Part shown: piece by piece, positions 45,107-53,870 of the stretch
Position numbering within the stretch: position 1 is the first letter of the stretch
Layout of the letters: each line of letters starts with the position of its first letter
Assembly (NCBI RefSeq): GCF_003184905.1
Contig: NZ_QFRU01000008.1
Coordinates: 1-64,000, forward strand
DNA: 64,000 nucleotides
Reading direction: 5' to 3'
DNA from: Bacillus sp. CGMCC 1.16541
Lineage (GTDB): Bacteria > Bacillota > Bacilli > Bacillales > Bacillaceae_H
Notes under the pieces: model-generated
What the model was told of the DNA's origin: nothing
The model's input: the letters and a program-made list of their open reading frames with translations, nothing else
The model's database searches: none
Position numbers and translations under genes: made by a program

Positions 45107-46377
45107 AATATGAATATGAGCCGTTTCAGTTGAAGGCTTGGCTTCGTGATGAGCGTGAAAAGTTAAAAAAAGCAACAATAAAAGATGTTAACAAAGAGTA
45201 CAAAGGAGCTCTAGTGAAGCTCAAAGAAGAGTTTGAGATGAAGAAATTAAGTACGGATGCAGATTTTGTGAGATGGGCTAACAGTTTGAAACGTCGTGAG
45301 AAGCTATTATTGCCAAACTTATATGATAAAGATCTTCGTCCATCGTTAAAACAAACGCTTATTCAAATAATTGAAGAGAACGCCAAAGAAGAACGTCGTC
45401 TTTTTCGTGTTATGGCGGACGTTGTGTATCAAACGTGTGATTTAGATGATATGTGGAAACTTCTCAAACATTCATATACGTTGCATGAAGAGCGAATTGA
45501 AAAGCGGATGGAAGCAAATGATGCAAAAAAGTGGCGGGGATACTTACTAAGTGAAGATCCAATTCGATTTCTAGCAAAAACTGCGTACGAAAGTGATAAA
45601 TCATTTTTAGAAGAATTAGAGACGTTTTATTTAACAGAGAATTTTCCTCTTTTTAAATATGTGTTGCTAGATGTTTTAGGGTTTGCAAATGAACAGTTCT
45701 TTTTAGAGGAAAAAGAGCTTTACAAAAAATACTTTGCAGCTTCTACAAATGAAGAACAGCAAGAAATGACCGAAAAACTTATTCGTCAATGTCAGTTAAA
45801 CAATGTAAAAGACCTAGGGAAATTTATTTATGAAAAGTTGAAGACATATCGTCGAAAGCCGATGCTTTGGAAAAATGTTGGTGAGGAAGAAAAGCGTCGA
45901 TTTCAGCAATGGATTCTCCGCCTAGAGTTAAAAGATTTTTTCAGTCAAGTCAATCAAAGTCATGAGCGCTTCATGTATTGGAAGAAATATATTCATAAGT
46001 TAGAAGACGTTGTAGTGACAGATGAACGGAAAACACTCATTATGTATTTTTCAGATATCGTTATTATGGAAGTGTTAGGGACAGGAGCTGTCTATGCGTA
46101 TAGTGTCAATACATTTCAGAGGCATTTCCAAGCTAAAATTGATCGAATGATACAAGAACAAGAGAAATATGAATTTAATCCACGAATGAAGCCAAGAGAA
46201 GTGAAGAGAAGTGAGCTAATGGAGAAGAGTTATATCTATAAAGATGGCTGGCTTACACATCGACTTGGTTGGCAGTCTACATTTGATAATTGGCTTAGAA
46301 GTCGTTTGAATTGGGAGGTAGATGAGCGTGTTCTTCAAGAGGAAGCCAAAAGAATTGAAGCAGACGTTAATGGCTGA
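45103..46377 (+). CDS. zorC: ZorC-like EH-signature protein
   Basis: The 424-aa, highly charged helical protein fits ZorC by its place between zorB and an SNF2 helicase. It has an EH-signature-like stretch, SHERFMYWKKYIHKLEDVVVT followed by GTGAVYAYSVNTFQRHF, near residues 286-345. ZorC proteins of type I systems are thought to bind DNA together with ZorD. The protein is shorter than the ~550-aa enterobacterial forms as I remember them. Family assignment is by context plus that motif. Confidence 0.75.
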   Translation: MKYEYEPFQLKAWLRDEREKLKKATIKDVNKEYKGALVKLKEEFEMKKLSTDADFVRWANSLKRREKLLLPNLYDKDLRPSLKQTLIQIIEENAKEERRLFRVMADVVYQTCDLDDMWKLLKHSYTLHEERIEKRMEANDAKKWRGYLLSEDPIRFLAKTAYESDKSFLEELETFYLTENFPLFKYVLLDVLGFANEQFFLEEKELYKKYFAASTNEEQQEMTEKLIRQCQLNNVKDLGKFIYEKLKTYRRKPMLWKNVGEEEKRRFQQWILRLELKDFFSQVNQSHERFMYWKKYIHKLEDVVVTDERKTLIMYFSDIVIMEVLGTGAVYAYSVNTFQRHFQAKIDRMIQEQEKYEFNPRMKPREVKRSELMEKSYIYKDGWLTHRLGWQSTFDNWLRSRLNWEVDERVLQEEAKRIEADVNG

Positions 46378-48943
46378 AGCTAATGGAATATCATTTAAGT
46401 TTTCTTTGCAGGAGGGGAAGAAAGAAACTCCTCTTTCTGTTCCTTTTCAACAAGATGAAGTAGAGCAGTATTACAAGCTTCCGGGATTTATCACATATAT
46501 TGCTTGGGAGCAATTATACGACGAAGGATTAATTGAAGATCATGTTCTATCGTATGAAACATACTACCGCTTGTTAGAAGATGACGAAGGTAAAGGTGTT
46601 CTTCGTTCATTAGGTGTACCGATCGAGCCTACGCCATTTTATGGAGAGTTATCGCTTACGTCACTTGCTGATGAAGGAGAATTATCGTTACGGTTATCAA
46701 CGCCACAAGGTCAAAATATTGATCGAATTGCAACACATGTCGGAGCGTTTTATAAGAAAGGAGACGAATACTTCCTTTTATCAAAAGAACTGTTCGCATT
46801 GAAAAAATCATTAAATGAATCATACGAAAATGGTTATCAAAAAGTAGGAATTTGCCAAGACCTTGCCAAAAAAGCGAACATTAACTTAGACGGATTTTTA
46901 ACAAAAGAAAGCTATCATGTTGTGGATGAGTATGATGTTGATGTGAAAGTACATAGCCATGATCATATTGAAATTGTGCCACAAGGTGAATCAGAACGAG
47001 AAACGATCGTACTAAATCATGCTGGTACAGTCGGAAGTTTTAAAGATGGTTTCGCACGAGAGCGTTATGTGAAAACAAATCGAGTTGCAGAAGATGTATC
47101 GATTTTAGCTAAAAAGCGTCACCTTCGTGGCGAAGAAGTCCCGCTCTTTTTAGAAAATCCATCTGCTGTGCTACCAGAACATCATTTTATGATCGACTTA
47201 GAAGAATTTTCAGAACGTGTTCGAGGTCTTATTCCAATTGAGCGTGCGAAACCATCTTTTACAAGTTCGGGTCTGCAATGGTTTGATGAAGAAAGCGGAC
47301 AAGTATTGTCTTATGATACGAACTTTTTAAAAGAGTTAATGGAAAAGCATCCAACTGAACAATATGTTCAGCATGAAGGTAAGTGGATTTATTTAGATCC
47401 AGCCCTTCGCAAACAATTGTTAGAAGAAGAAGAGATTGATCAAGCGATGAGGCAAAGTTATGCACTTGATATTAAAGCCAATGAAGATGAATTAGAGTAT
47501 CAAGTAGATGCGGAAAGCGGACTTCAAGTGAAAAAATATTCAATTCCACACGGTTTAAACGCAACGTTGTTTGAGCATCAACTTGAAGGGTTTCAGTGGC
47601 TATGTCAGTTAGAAGAAGATGCTCGAGGTGGATTACTTGCTGATGATATGGGACTTGGGAAAACAATTCAGGTCATTACATTTCTTTTACATATGAAAGC
47701 AAAGCAGAAACTTAAACCATCGTTAATTGTTCTTCCTATCGCTCTTATTGAAAATTGGGTAGAAGAGATTCGAAAGTTTGCACCAGAGCTGTTAAGCTCC
47801 CTTTATATCCATAAAGGAAGCAGTCGCTCTTCATCACCATCGGTCATTTCACAGCATGATCTCATTTTTACCAGTTATGACACACTCAAGATTGATCAAC
47901 TTGTACTTGGCAAAGTAAAGTTTCAGTCGGTTATTTGTGATGAAGCACAAAATGCAAAGTCTCATACCAGTCAACGTTCGCGAGCTCTTCGGGCGATGCA
48001 ATCAACTTTCCGACTAGCCATGACAGGAACGCCTGTTGAAAATAGTTTAGATGAATTATGGTCGATTATGGACTTTGTACAACCTGGATACTTACAGTCA
48101 TTACGACAATTTCGTCAAACGTATGTTGAAACAGGAGATTATGAAAGGTTGTTAGAAGTATTAAAGCCTTTTTATTTACGACGAACAAAAAAGGGTGTAC
48201 TTTCAGATAAATTACCAACAAAGCATCCGGATGATGTACGTATTGTTGAAGCCTCTCCTGTTCAAAAAGAGCTGGCACAATCGATGTTGCAAACGAAAGA
48301 AACCGGTCAAATTGCTATCTTAAATATGCTCATGCGCCTTCGACAAATGTATGGCCATCCAGGTGTGATTATCCCATCGTATGAAACAATTCCAGCTAGT
48401 GAACTGCCTAAGTTAGCAGAGATGTTAGCAATTATTGAGGAAGTAAAAGCAAGGAATGAGAAAGTACTCATTTTCACAGAGTTCCGTAAACTTCATTTTA
48501 TTTTTAAACAGTTGTTTATGATGAAATATGGAATCTCAGTTCCGATCATTGACGGTGATACGAAAAATCGTCAAGCCGTCGTCAAATCGTTTAATGACAC
48601 ACCTGGCTTTGGTATTATGTTATTATCACCAAAAGCAGCAGGTGTAGGACTTACCATTACAAGTGCTAATCATGTTATCCACTACACAAGGTGGTGGAAC
48701 CCAGCTGTTGAAAATCAAGCAACAGACAGGGCGTACCGAATTGGTCAAACAAAAGATGTTCATGTGTATCAGATTATTACGACTGATACTGAAAACTTCC
48801 CACAAGGAACCGTGGAACAACTTATGCATCAACTTCTAGAAGATAAACGAAACTTAGCTGAAAATGTCATTATTCCATTTGATATGAAAGATATTCAACG
48901 AGAAGTTGTAACTAAAATGGGCTTAATAACAGCGAAATCATAA
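46322..48943 (+). CDS. zorD: ZorD-like SNF2 helicase/nuclease-type effector
   Basis: The 873-aa protein has an N-terminal domain of about 400 residues and then a Swi2/Snf2 motor: LEGFQWLCQLEEDARGGLLADDMGLGKTIQ near 425-450, DEAQNAKS near 540, MTGTPVENSLDELWSIMDF, and the C-lobe VLIFTEFRKL, GVGLTITSANHVIHYTRWWNPAVENQATDRAYRIGQ near 770-810. In type I Zorya ZorD is the ATPase that attacks phage DNA. The start is uncertain: ATG 46322 is 3 bases from GGGAGG, GTG 46328 is better spaced, and ATG 46370 lacks an RBS. All overlap zorC. Confidence 0.83.
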   Translation: MSVFFKRKPKELKQTLMAEANGISFKFSLQEGKKETPLSVPFQQDEVEQYYKLPGFITYIAWEQLYDEGLIEDHVLSYETYYRLLEDDEGKGVLRSLGVPIEPTPFYGELSLTSLADEGELSLRLSTPQGQNIDRIATHVGAFYKKGDEYFLLSKELFALKKSLNESYENGYQKVGICQDLAKKANINLDGFLTKESYHVVDEYDVDVKVHSHDHIEIVPQGESERETIVLNHAGTVGSFKDGFARERYVKTNRVAEDVSILAKKRHLRGEEVPLFLENPSAVLPEHHFMIDLEEFSERVRGLIPIERAKPSFTSSGLQWFDEESGQVLSYDTNFLKELMEKHPTEQYVQHEGKWIYLDPALRKQLLEEEEIDQAMRQSYALDIKANEDELEYQVDAESGLQVKKYSIPHGLNATLFEHQLEGFQWLCQLEEDARGGLLADDMGLGKTIQVITFLLHMKAKQKLKPSLIVLPIALIENWVEEIRKFAPELLSSLYIHKGSSRSSSPSVISQHDLIFTSYDTLKIDQLVLGKVKFQSVICDEAQNAKSHTSQRSRALRAMQSTFRLAMTGTPVENSLDELWSIMDFVQPGYLQSLRQFRQTYVETGDYERLLEVLKPFYLRRTKKGVLSDKLPTKHPDDVRIVEASPVQKELAQSMLQTKETGQIAILNMLMRLRQMYGHPGVIIPSYETIPASELPKLAEMLAIIEEVKARNEKVLIFTEFRKLHFIFKQLFMMKYGISVPIIDGDTKNRQAVVKSFNDTPGFGIMLLSPKAAGVGLTITSANHVIHYTRWWNPAVENQATDRAYRIGQTKDVHVYQIITTDTENFPQGTVEQLMHQLLEDKRNLAENVIIPFDMKDIQREVVTKMGLITAKS

Positions 48944-48944
48944 C

Positions 48945-48980
48945 TAGCCAAAACCGCTCACTCAAAGAGCGGTTTTTCTA
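48945..48980 (+). terminator. Terminator of the Zorya operon
   Basis: CTAG-CC-AAAACCGCTC pairs with GAGCGGTTTT-TCTAG around ACTCAAA. Confidence 0.88.
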
Positions 48981-48992
48981 GTAAGAAATAGT

Positions 48993-49020
48993 TTGCTCGC
49001 TTCCTAAAAAATGATAGAAT
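48993..49020 (+). promoter_or_regulatory. Promoter of the P450 gene
   Basis: TTGCTC (48993-48998) and TAGAAT (49015-49020) are 16 bp apart, the latter with an extended TG-N element. Confidence 0.55.
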
Positions 49021-49073
49021 AAAAGAAAATGTTAACTATAATTCAATTTAAGTTTACAAACAGGAGGCTATCT

Positions 49074-50294
49074 ATGACAACCGAATCGACTATCTCCAAA
49101 CAATCCTTCAACATGCCTAATTTTGATCCTACCGCACCAATCTTTTTAGCAAACCCTTACCCTTTTTACGATGCGTTGCGTAGGGTGAACAGAGTGCAGT
49201 GGATTTCGTCGATGAGTCATCAAGGGTGGTTTGTAACGGGATATGATGAAGCAGTTTCCATTTTACGTGATCAACGGTTTCAAACGCGTGTCCCCATCTC
49301 GCAATCGTCTCCGAACGAGATGTTGTGGAAAATTTTCAATCATACTCTTTTGTATCAAAATCCACCTAACCATACAAGACTTCGTGCGCTAGTGGGTAGA
49401 GTATTTACGTCACGGGTAATCAACGATTTTCGTCCTTACATACAAGAAACCATCGATTACTTACTAGATTCTGTAGAGAGTAAAGGAGAAATGGATGTGG
49501 TGTCAGATTTGGCGTTTCCGCTTCCTAGCATCGTTATTGCTCGTATGCTTGGCGTGCCAGCTGAAGATCGCGATCAGTTCCGGGATTGGTCAAATACACT
49601 CATTCAAACGATTGATTTAGCACGGCCAGAGGAAGCAATGGCACTTGGCAATCAAGCCGTAATGGAGCTGATTGTGTATGTGAAGAAGCTAATCGACGAA
49701 CGTCGAGCCAAGCCGCAGGATGATTTAATTAGCCATCTACTTGTAGAGGGAGAGAATGGAGATCAGTTAAGTGAGGATGAACTAGTAGCAACGTGTATTT
49801 TAATGCTGATTGCTGGTCACGAAACAACGGTGAATTTAATTAGTAATACGATGCTTGCATTGTTGGAACATCCGACTGAATTAGCAAAATTACAAGATGA
49901 CCCTACTCTTATCAAGTCAGCGGTGGAAGAAGTGCTTCGCTACGATGGTCCCACTCAAATGACCGCTCGCACTGCAGCGGAAGATGTTCAGCTAGGAGAA
50001 TGTAAGATTGAAAAAGGCCAACATGTGTACATTTTACTTGGAGCAGCGAATCGAGATCCAGCTAAATTTGTCAATCCGAACACATTTGACATGACTCGCT
50101 CACCAAATCCGCACATTGCGTTTGGAAATGGCATTCACTTCTGTATTGGTGCATCCCTGGCTCGACTAGAAGCACAACTAGCTGTCAGTTCATTAATAAA
50201 GCGATTTTCACATATTGAATTAAAGACTACCAATCTACAATGGCGACCATTAATGGGGTTTCGGGCGTTAAATGAGTTAAAGGTTTCATTTTAA
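49074..50294 (+). CDS. Cytochrome P450 (CYP107/109-like soluble type)
   Basis: The 406-aa protein has all P450 hallmarks: the I-helix oxygen motif AGHETT near residues 247-252, ExxR in EEVLRYDGP, and the haem loop FGNGIHFCIG with the thiolate Cys357. There is no membrane anchor, which is normal for bacterial P450s that take electrons from ferredoxin or flavodoxin. The start at 49074 has AGGAGG 6 bases upstream; the longer frame from 49029 lacks one. It is a one-gene unit with no redox partner beside it; the substrate is unknown. Confidence 0.92.
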   Translation: MTTESTISKQSFNMPNFDPTAPIFLANPYPFYDALRRVNRVQWISSMSHQGWFVTGYDEAVSILRDQRFQTRVPISQSSPNEMLWKIFNHTLLYQNPPNHTRLRALVGRVFTSRVINDFRPYIQETIDYLLDSVESKGEMDVVSDLAFPLPSIVIARMLGVPAEDRDQFRDWSNTLIQTIDLARPEEAMALGNQAVMELIVYVKKLIDERRAKPQDDLISHLLVEGENGDQLSEDELVATCILMLIAGHETTVNLISNTMLALLEHPTELAKLQDDPTLIKSAVEEVLRYDGPTQMTARTAAEDVQLGECKIEKGQHVYILLGAANRDPAKFVNPNTFDMTRSPNPHIAFGNGIHFCIGASLARLEAQLAVSSLIKRFSHIELKTTNLQWRPLMGFRALNELKVSF

Positions 50295-50341
50295 CTTTCA
50301 AAAAGGAAAAAGCGTTGAACTGAAATAGCTCCAACGCTTTT

Positions 50342-50806
50342 TTACTCATCTTTCCATTTAAGTACGACTTCTTGATCATCTCCAGATGCACTTACCATCG
50401 GTTTCAACGTTATTTTCCATACATCTGCCGCACCATCATACTCAATGTTTTTCACGCCTATCACATCTTGTTGATTCACTTGCTTACTCGATAATAATTG
50501 CTTAAGCACTTCTTCTTGAGTAAGAGTAGCACCTTTTGGTTTTTCTACTTGCACAACCTCGACCTTTTCAACACTTCCTTGAGCAGGAAATGACTCAGCA
50601 ATTGGTCCATCAATCCACACGTGAACGTATTGCCCGATGTCTACTTCGTTAAAGGCATTAGATAGCCAAATCGCATTGTAATAATCGTCACTTCCATTTA
50701 CAACAAGAATGCGATGATCGTCTTTTTTCATTACATATCCTTCAAGAGTAGCAGGATCACTACAGCCACTTAAACATACAAACAGTAAAAGAATAAGTTT
50801 TTTCAT
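50342..50806 (-). CDS. DUF3221-like lipoprotein
   Basis: The 154-aa precursor has a lipoprotein signal peptide, MKKLILLLFVCLSGC, with the lipobox Cys at residue 15. The first part of the mature protein (LEGYVMKKDDHRILVVNG ... VDIGQYVHVWIDGPIAESFPAQG) matches the DUF3221/YobA type of secreted Bacillus proteins; the rest (TLTQEEVLKQLLSSKQ) is unfamiliar. The start is set by AAGGAGA before this ATG. Function unknown. Confidence 0.72.
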   Translation of the reverse strand: MKKLILLLFVCLSGCSDPATLEGYVMKKDDHRILVVNGSDDYYNAIWLSNAFNEVDIGQYVHVWIDGPIAESFPAQGSVEKVEVVQVEKPKGATLTQEEVLKQLLSSKQVNQQDVIGVKNIEYDGAADVWKITLKPMVSASGDDQEVVLKWKDE

Positions 50807-50833
50807 AATTGGCTTCTCCTTAAACAACTTGTT

Positions 50834-51043
50834 TTAGAATGATTTCTTTTCCCTCAAGATAAGAATCTCCCTTACAAACGTCCCGATGACGATGGAAGGA
50901 ACGATAATCCCAATAAGCGTTAAAACTTTGACAAACATGAAGGGTGAAAAGAGAACAACGAAGGAATTTGAAATGACAATAAGCGAGAAGATGACGCATG
51001 ACGTAATGAGATGGCGAGGAGTTGCTTCTCTGTTATGTTTCAT
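50834..51043 (-). CDS. Small two-helix membrane protein
   Basis: The 69-aa protein has two membrane helices (about 13-32 and 36-58) and a basic C-terminus ILREKKSF. The RBS AGGAGGTG is 5 bases before ATG. It lies 84 bases downstream of the WHH nuclease on the same strand, where an immunity gene might sit, but a membrane protein is an unusual inhibitor of a nuclease. I do not recognise the family. Confidence 0.6.
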   Translation of the reverse strand: MKHNREATPRHLITSCVIFSLIVISNSFVVLFSPFMFVKVLTLIGIIVPSIVIGTFVREILILREKKSF

Positions 51044-51127
51044 ACATTCACCTCCTAATGATTTCCTTCTAAACTTATCACAAATAAAAAAAGATAGTAA
51101 GCTCTTATCCTCACTATCTGCTGCATA

Positions 51128-52006
51128 TTAACGATATTCAGAGCCACCACCCCAGAGTTCACCACCTCCAGTATGTCCAGTATTATGATGGGTGTCTTCG
51201 TCTACAAGTTGTAAACGACCTGGTTCTTCATGGTGGTGCCACGTATAGCCGTCAGGGGTATGACCTTGTGATAGTTGTTGGATATCAGAAGCTGTTAAAT
51301 GTAGTTCGCTTGCAAGTGAAGGATTCTGTTCCATCAAGTCATACAGCTCGTTGTTTGCATATGAAAAGTGAACAGCGTCACTTCGTAAATAAGAGTTTTC
51401 TGGAATCTGAACTTCAGCAACAGGTTCAAAGATAGGAAAGACACCAGTTTGAGCCTCACCATTTGGCAACTCAATCGTTCTTTCTGCAAATGGTACATTG
51501 GTTTCAGGATGAACATCACCTGCTAAGTGATGATTTCGTGTTTCAACCCCTTCGGCATCTACCACATCTGCGCCATCGACAAAGTCAACTACACCAACAG
51601 CAAGAGCAGATACAGCAGCTACTTTTCCGATATTTTTCGCACCTTGAAGAGCTCTTTCTTTATCACCACTTTTTAATCCTTCATATGTCGTACCTGCGTT
51701 CTTTATAGTGTACGACACCGTTTGACCAAGCCCTTTTAGTGTGCGCTCTGTTGAATCTTTTAGGTCACTAAATCCATCTTGCATCATGGTCTCATCTTTT
51801 TTTATTGCACCATATGTTCCTTTTACTGCACCATCGATAAATTGTCCTGCATTATCGAGTGCAATAGTCGAGGCTTGTTTAATGCCATCTCCAACTTCTG
51901 CGATCCATGGTGATTTAACGCCTTTACCAACCAATTTCACACCTTCACCGATGACAGTACCTGTTACTTTTCCAGTGCATTTTCCAATCGAACGGAATAA
52001 TCCCAT
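51128..52006 (-). CDS. WHH-type HNH nuclease domain protein (toxin-like)
   Basis: The 292-aa protein ends in a short nuclease module of the HNH/endonuclease VII superfamily: GHTPDGYTWHHHEEPGRLQLVDEDTHHNTGH (about residues 243-275), the WHH signature of polymorphic toxins. The N-terminal half is a low-complexity Gly/Lys/Ala helical stretch with a hydrophobic patch (KVAAVSALAVGVVDFVDG) and no signal peptide or known delivery domain. The start at 52006 has AAAGGAG 7 bases upstream. It may be a toxin delivered by an unknown route or a stand-alone nuclease; the downstream gene is not an obvious immunity protein. Confidence 0.75.
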   Translation of the reverse strand: MGLFRSIGKCTGKVTGTVIGEGVKLVGKGVKSPWIAEVGDGIKQASTIALDNAGQFIDGAVKGTYGAIKKDETMMQDGFSDLKDSTERTLKGLGQTVSYTIKNAGTTYEGLKSGDKERALQGAKNIGKVAAVSALAVGVVDFVDGADVVDAEGVETRNHHLAGDVHPETNVPFAERTIELPNGEAQTGVFPIFEPVAEVQIPENSYLRSDAVHFSYANNELYDLMEQNPSLASELHLTASDIQQLSQGHTPDGYTWHHHEEPGRLQLVDEDTHHNTGHTGGGELWGGGSEYR

Positions 52007-52130
52007 CTTTCTACTCCTTTGCAAACGGTTCTTTTTGCCTATATATTGTATTTTACTATGAATTAGTATTTTTTGGAATGATAGAACCAATCCACATTAC
52101 AGTCTTGCTTCGTACACCGCATGAAAAATA

Positions 52131-52139
52131 TGGTATACT
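52131..52139 (+). promoter_or_regulatory. Extended -10 promoter of the leader/GNAT transcript
   Basis: TGGTATACT is an extended -10 element (TG-N-TATACT) with no strong -35. The transcript would have a leader of about 130 bases before the acetyltransferase. Confidence 0.5.
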
Positions 52140-52181
52140 AATAAAGTCTAAAAATTCTTAATTAAAAGGGGGCGTTCATAG

Positions 52182-52238
52182 ATGAAAAAGATGCAAGCTT
52201 TCAAGAAACGAAACGATAAGGGGAACCCTCCTAGTTAA
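52182..52238 (+). CDS. Leader peptide, 18 aa (MKKMQAFKKRNDKGNPPS)
   Basis: A short frame with AAAAGGGGG about 9 bases before its ATG encodes a basic 18-residue peptide ending in a Pro-Pro pair, a sequence that slows ribosomes. Its last codons and stop lie inside the hairpin region that precedes the GNAT gene. The size, RBS and position are those of regulatory leader peptides rather than of a functional product. Confidence 0.5.
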   Translation: MKKMQAFKKRNDKGNPPS

Positions 52239-52268
52239 TGAAGAGTTCCCCACCTAATGAGAGGGGAA
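52220..52268 (+). promoter_or_regulatory. Putative translational attenuator of the GNAT gene
   Basis: Segment 1 GGGGAAC (52220-52226) can pair with segment 2 GTTCCCC (52245-52251). Segment 2 can instead pair, as TTCCCC, with segment 3 GGGGAA (52263-52268), which contains the GNAT ribosome site. The two pairings exclude each other. No T run follows, so control of translation is more likely than termination. Confidence 0.45.
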
Positions 52269-52274
52269 AAAGGG

Positions 52275-52724
52275 ATGAAACAATCTGTGAAATTAGTAGA
52301 GGTACATGCAGAAAACTGGTATGACTGTTGTCAGTTAAACGTATCTAGTAAACAAGCAGCTTATATTGAATCTAACGCGATTTCTATTGCACACTCCAAA
52401 TTTGAATCGACGTTAAAGCCATACGCTATCTACTTTGAGGAGAAGGTAGTCGGATTTCTTATGTATAACTCGGTACTTGAAGAGCTTGACGCTTACTGGA
52501 TTTATCGCATTATGATTGATCGAGCGTTTCAAGGAAAAGGCATTGGAAAAGCAGCGACCGCTTTAATGATGGAGAAAATGAAACAGTTACCGAATGCTGA
52601 ACGAATTGTCGTGGGATATCACCCTAATAACATCGAAGCTCATTCATTATATAAAAGTTTAGGCTTTCATGATCAAGGACATCGATTCGGAAAAGAAATG
52701 GCTGTTGTGAAACAAATCAATTAA
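52275..52724 (+). CDS. GNAT N-acetyltransferase, spermidine acetyltransferase (BltD)-like
   Basis: The 149-aa protein has the acetyl-CoA site RIMIDRAFQGKGIGKAATALM (Q/RxxGxG/A) near residue 80 and the C-terminal GNAT strand-helix NNIEAHSLYKSLGF. It resembles the BltD/SpeG kind that acetylates polyamines, though antibiotics or other amines are possible. The start at 52275 is 8 bases from GAGGGG; the ATG at 52257 has no RBS. It is preceded by a leader peptide and alternative hairpins and followed by a strong terminator, so it is a one-gene, inducible-looking unit. Confidence 0.83.
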   Translation: MKQSVKLVEVHAENWYDCCQLNVSSKQAAYIESNAISIAHSKFESTLKPYAIYFEEKVVGFLMYNSVLEELDAYWIYRIMIDRAFQGKGIGKAATALMMEKMKQLPNAERIVVGYHPNNIEAHSLYKSLGFHDQGHRFGKEMAVVKQIN

Positions 52725-52740
52725 GTACATTATATAAGCG

Positions 52741-52774
52741 AAGCCCACGATTTAACGACATCGTGGGCTTTTTC
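52741..52774 (+). terminator. Terminator of the GNAT gene
   Basis: AAGCCCACGAT and ATCGTGGGCTT form a perfect 11-bp stem followed by TTTT. It also faces the convergent transporter gene. Confidence 0.9.
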
Positions 52775-52792
52775 ACACGCAATTTTTCATTA

Positions 52793-53743
52793 TTAGCTTG
52801 CCAAAGTCGCTTCTCTTTCTTCTTTCTTGGCAAAGTGATTTGCAAACAACGCTCCGAGTGATAAATTGAAAATCATGTTCACAATCGGAGCAATGGCCGC
52901 TAGTTCACTTATAAATTCAAATGCAAGAATGGCAGCGAGAGCGGTGTTACACAGTCCGACTTGAAAGAGAATCGCACGAGCATCCGCTTCTTGCACGTTT
53001 AAAATTTTCGCAATATAGTAAGCAAGCAACATGGGACCAATCACTTGAACGAATGTCACAGCCGCCAGAAGGGGCATGCTGCCTATTTCTGATGAAATAG
53101 CATCTTTGCCGCTGCCAACTAACGTATGAATGATGAGTAGCAACGCAACAGAGGAACCTAACTTTGTTACGGACTTAGAGTGAGTAACAAGTGTCGGAAT
53201 CATGCGTTGTACAAGTAGCCCAGCTCCAAGTGGAAGTAACACAATAAAGAAAAAAGATTGCAGTAAGCTCCAAATAGATATGCTGACTTCTTGACTAGAT
53301 AACCCCATCATTGAAAGTGGTGTGACGATGGGACTGATAAAAATGTCAACTAGTGAGGCTGAAATAACAAGTGGAGTTGTTCCACCTGCAAGGAATGTAT
53401 ACAAAGTTGCTGCTGTTGCACTTGGTACTACCCCACTTAAAATGATACCTGCTGCAAGGTCTGGTTTGTGAGAAAAAAATGCATAAGCAAGGCCAATTGA
53501 AAGAAACACCGTTAACGTCCATTTTAAAAGAGTTGCAAGAAAAAGCTCACGCTTTTTCGTATGAATTTGTTTAATGGCGTTCACATTCATTGACAATCCT
53601 GTAAAGAAAATGACCACTCCTAACAATAAACTTGGCACCGAAGAAGGCACATTTAAATGATAAGGAGACACATAAGTTCCGATAGCCATTAACAAAATCA
53701 GGAGTGGCAATTTTCGTGAAAGAAACTCGTTTAGTTGGTTCAT
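52793..53743 (-). CDS. BASS-family (bile acid:sodium symporter-like) transporter
   Basis: The 316-aa protein has nine or ten membrane helices and the BASS pattern: GVVIFFTGLSMNVNAI near residue 45, GVVPSATAATLYTFLAGG near 105 and ILFQVGLCNTALAAILAFEF near 255. The family moves organic anions such as pantoate, keto acids or bile acids with sodium. It is divergent from the IclR gene, so the shared region may put it under IclR control together with the TRAP transporter operon. The substrate is unknown. Confidence 0.8.
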   Translation of the reverse strand: MNQLNEFLSRKLPLLILLMAIGTYVSPYHLNVPSSVPSLLLGVVIFFTGLSMNVNAIKQIHTKKRELFLATLLKWTLTVFLSIGLAYAFFSHKPDLAAGIILSGVVPSATAATLYTFLAGGTTPLVISASLVDIFISPIVTPLSMMGLSSQEVSISIWSLLQSFFFIVLLPLGAGLLVQRMIPTLVTHSKSVTKLGSSVALLLIIHTLVGSGKDAISSEIGSMPLLAAVTFVQVIGPMLLAYYIAKILNVQEADARAILFQVGLCNTALAAILAFEFISELAAIAPIVNMIFNLSLGALFANHFAKKEEREATLAS

Positions 53744-53786
53744 ACTTTCACATCCTGTTGCTAATTTTTAAAAAATTAAAAATAAA

Positions 53787-53816
53787 TTGACCATTTTAAA
53801 AATTATAAACTATAAT
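53787..53816 (+). promoter_or_regulatory. Strong SigA promoter of the IclR/TRAP operon
   Basis: TTGACC (53787-53792) and a consensus TATAAT (53811-53816) are 18 bp apart, so transcription should start near 53823. Confidence 0.8.
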
Positions 53817-53824
53817 GGTAAAAA

Positions 53825-53842
53825 ATGAAACTCAAGTTTCAT
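53825..53842 (+). promoter_or_regulatory. 18-bp palindromic operator, probably for IclR
   Basis: ATGAAACT-CA-AGTTTCAT is a perfect inverted repeat lying right behind the expected transcription start, ideal for repression. The adjacent IclR-family gene is the natural candidate to bind it. Confidence 0.6.
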
Positions 53843-53870
53843 TATATGGAACTAAAAGGAGGGGGTTTAT

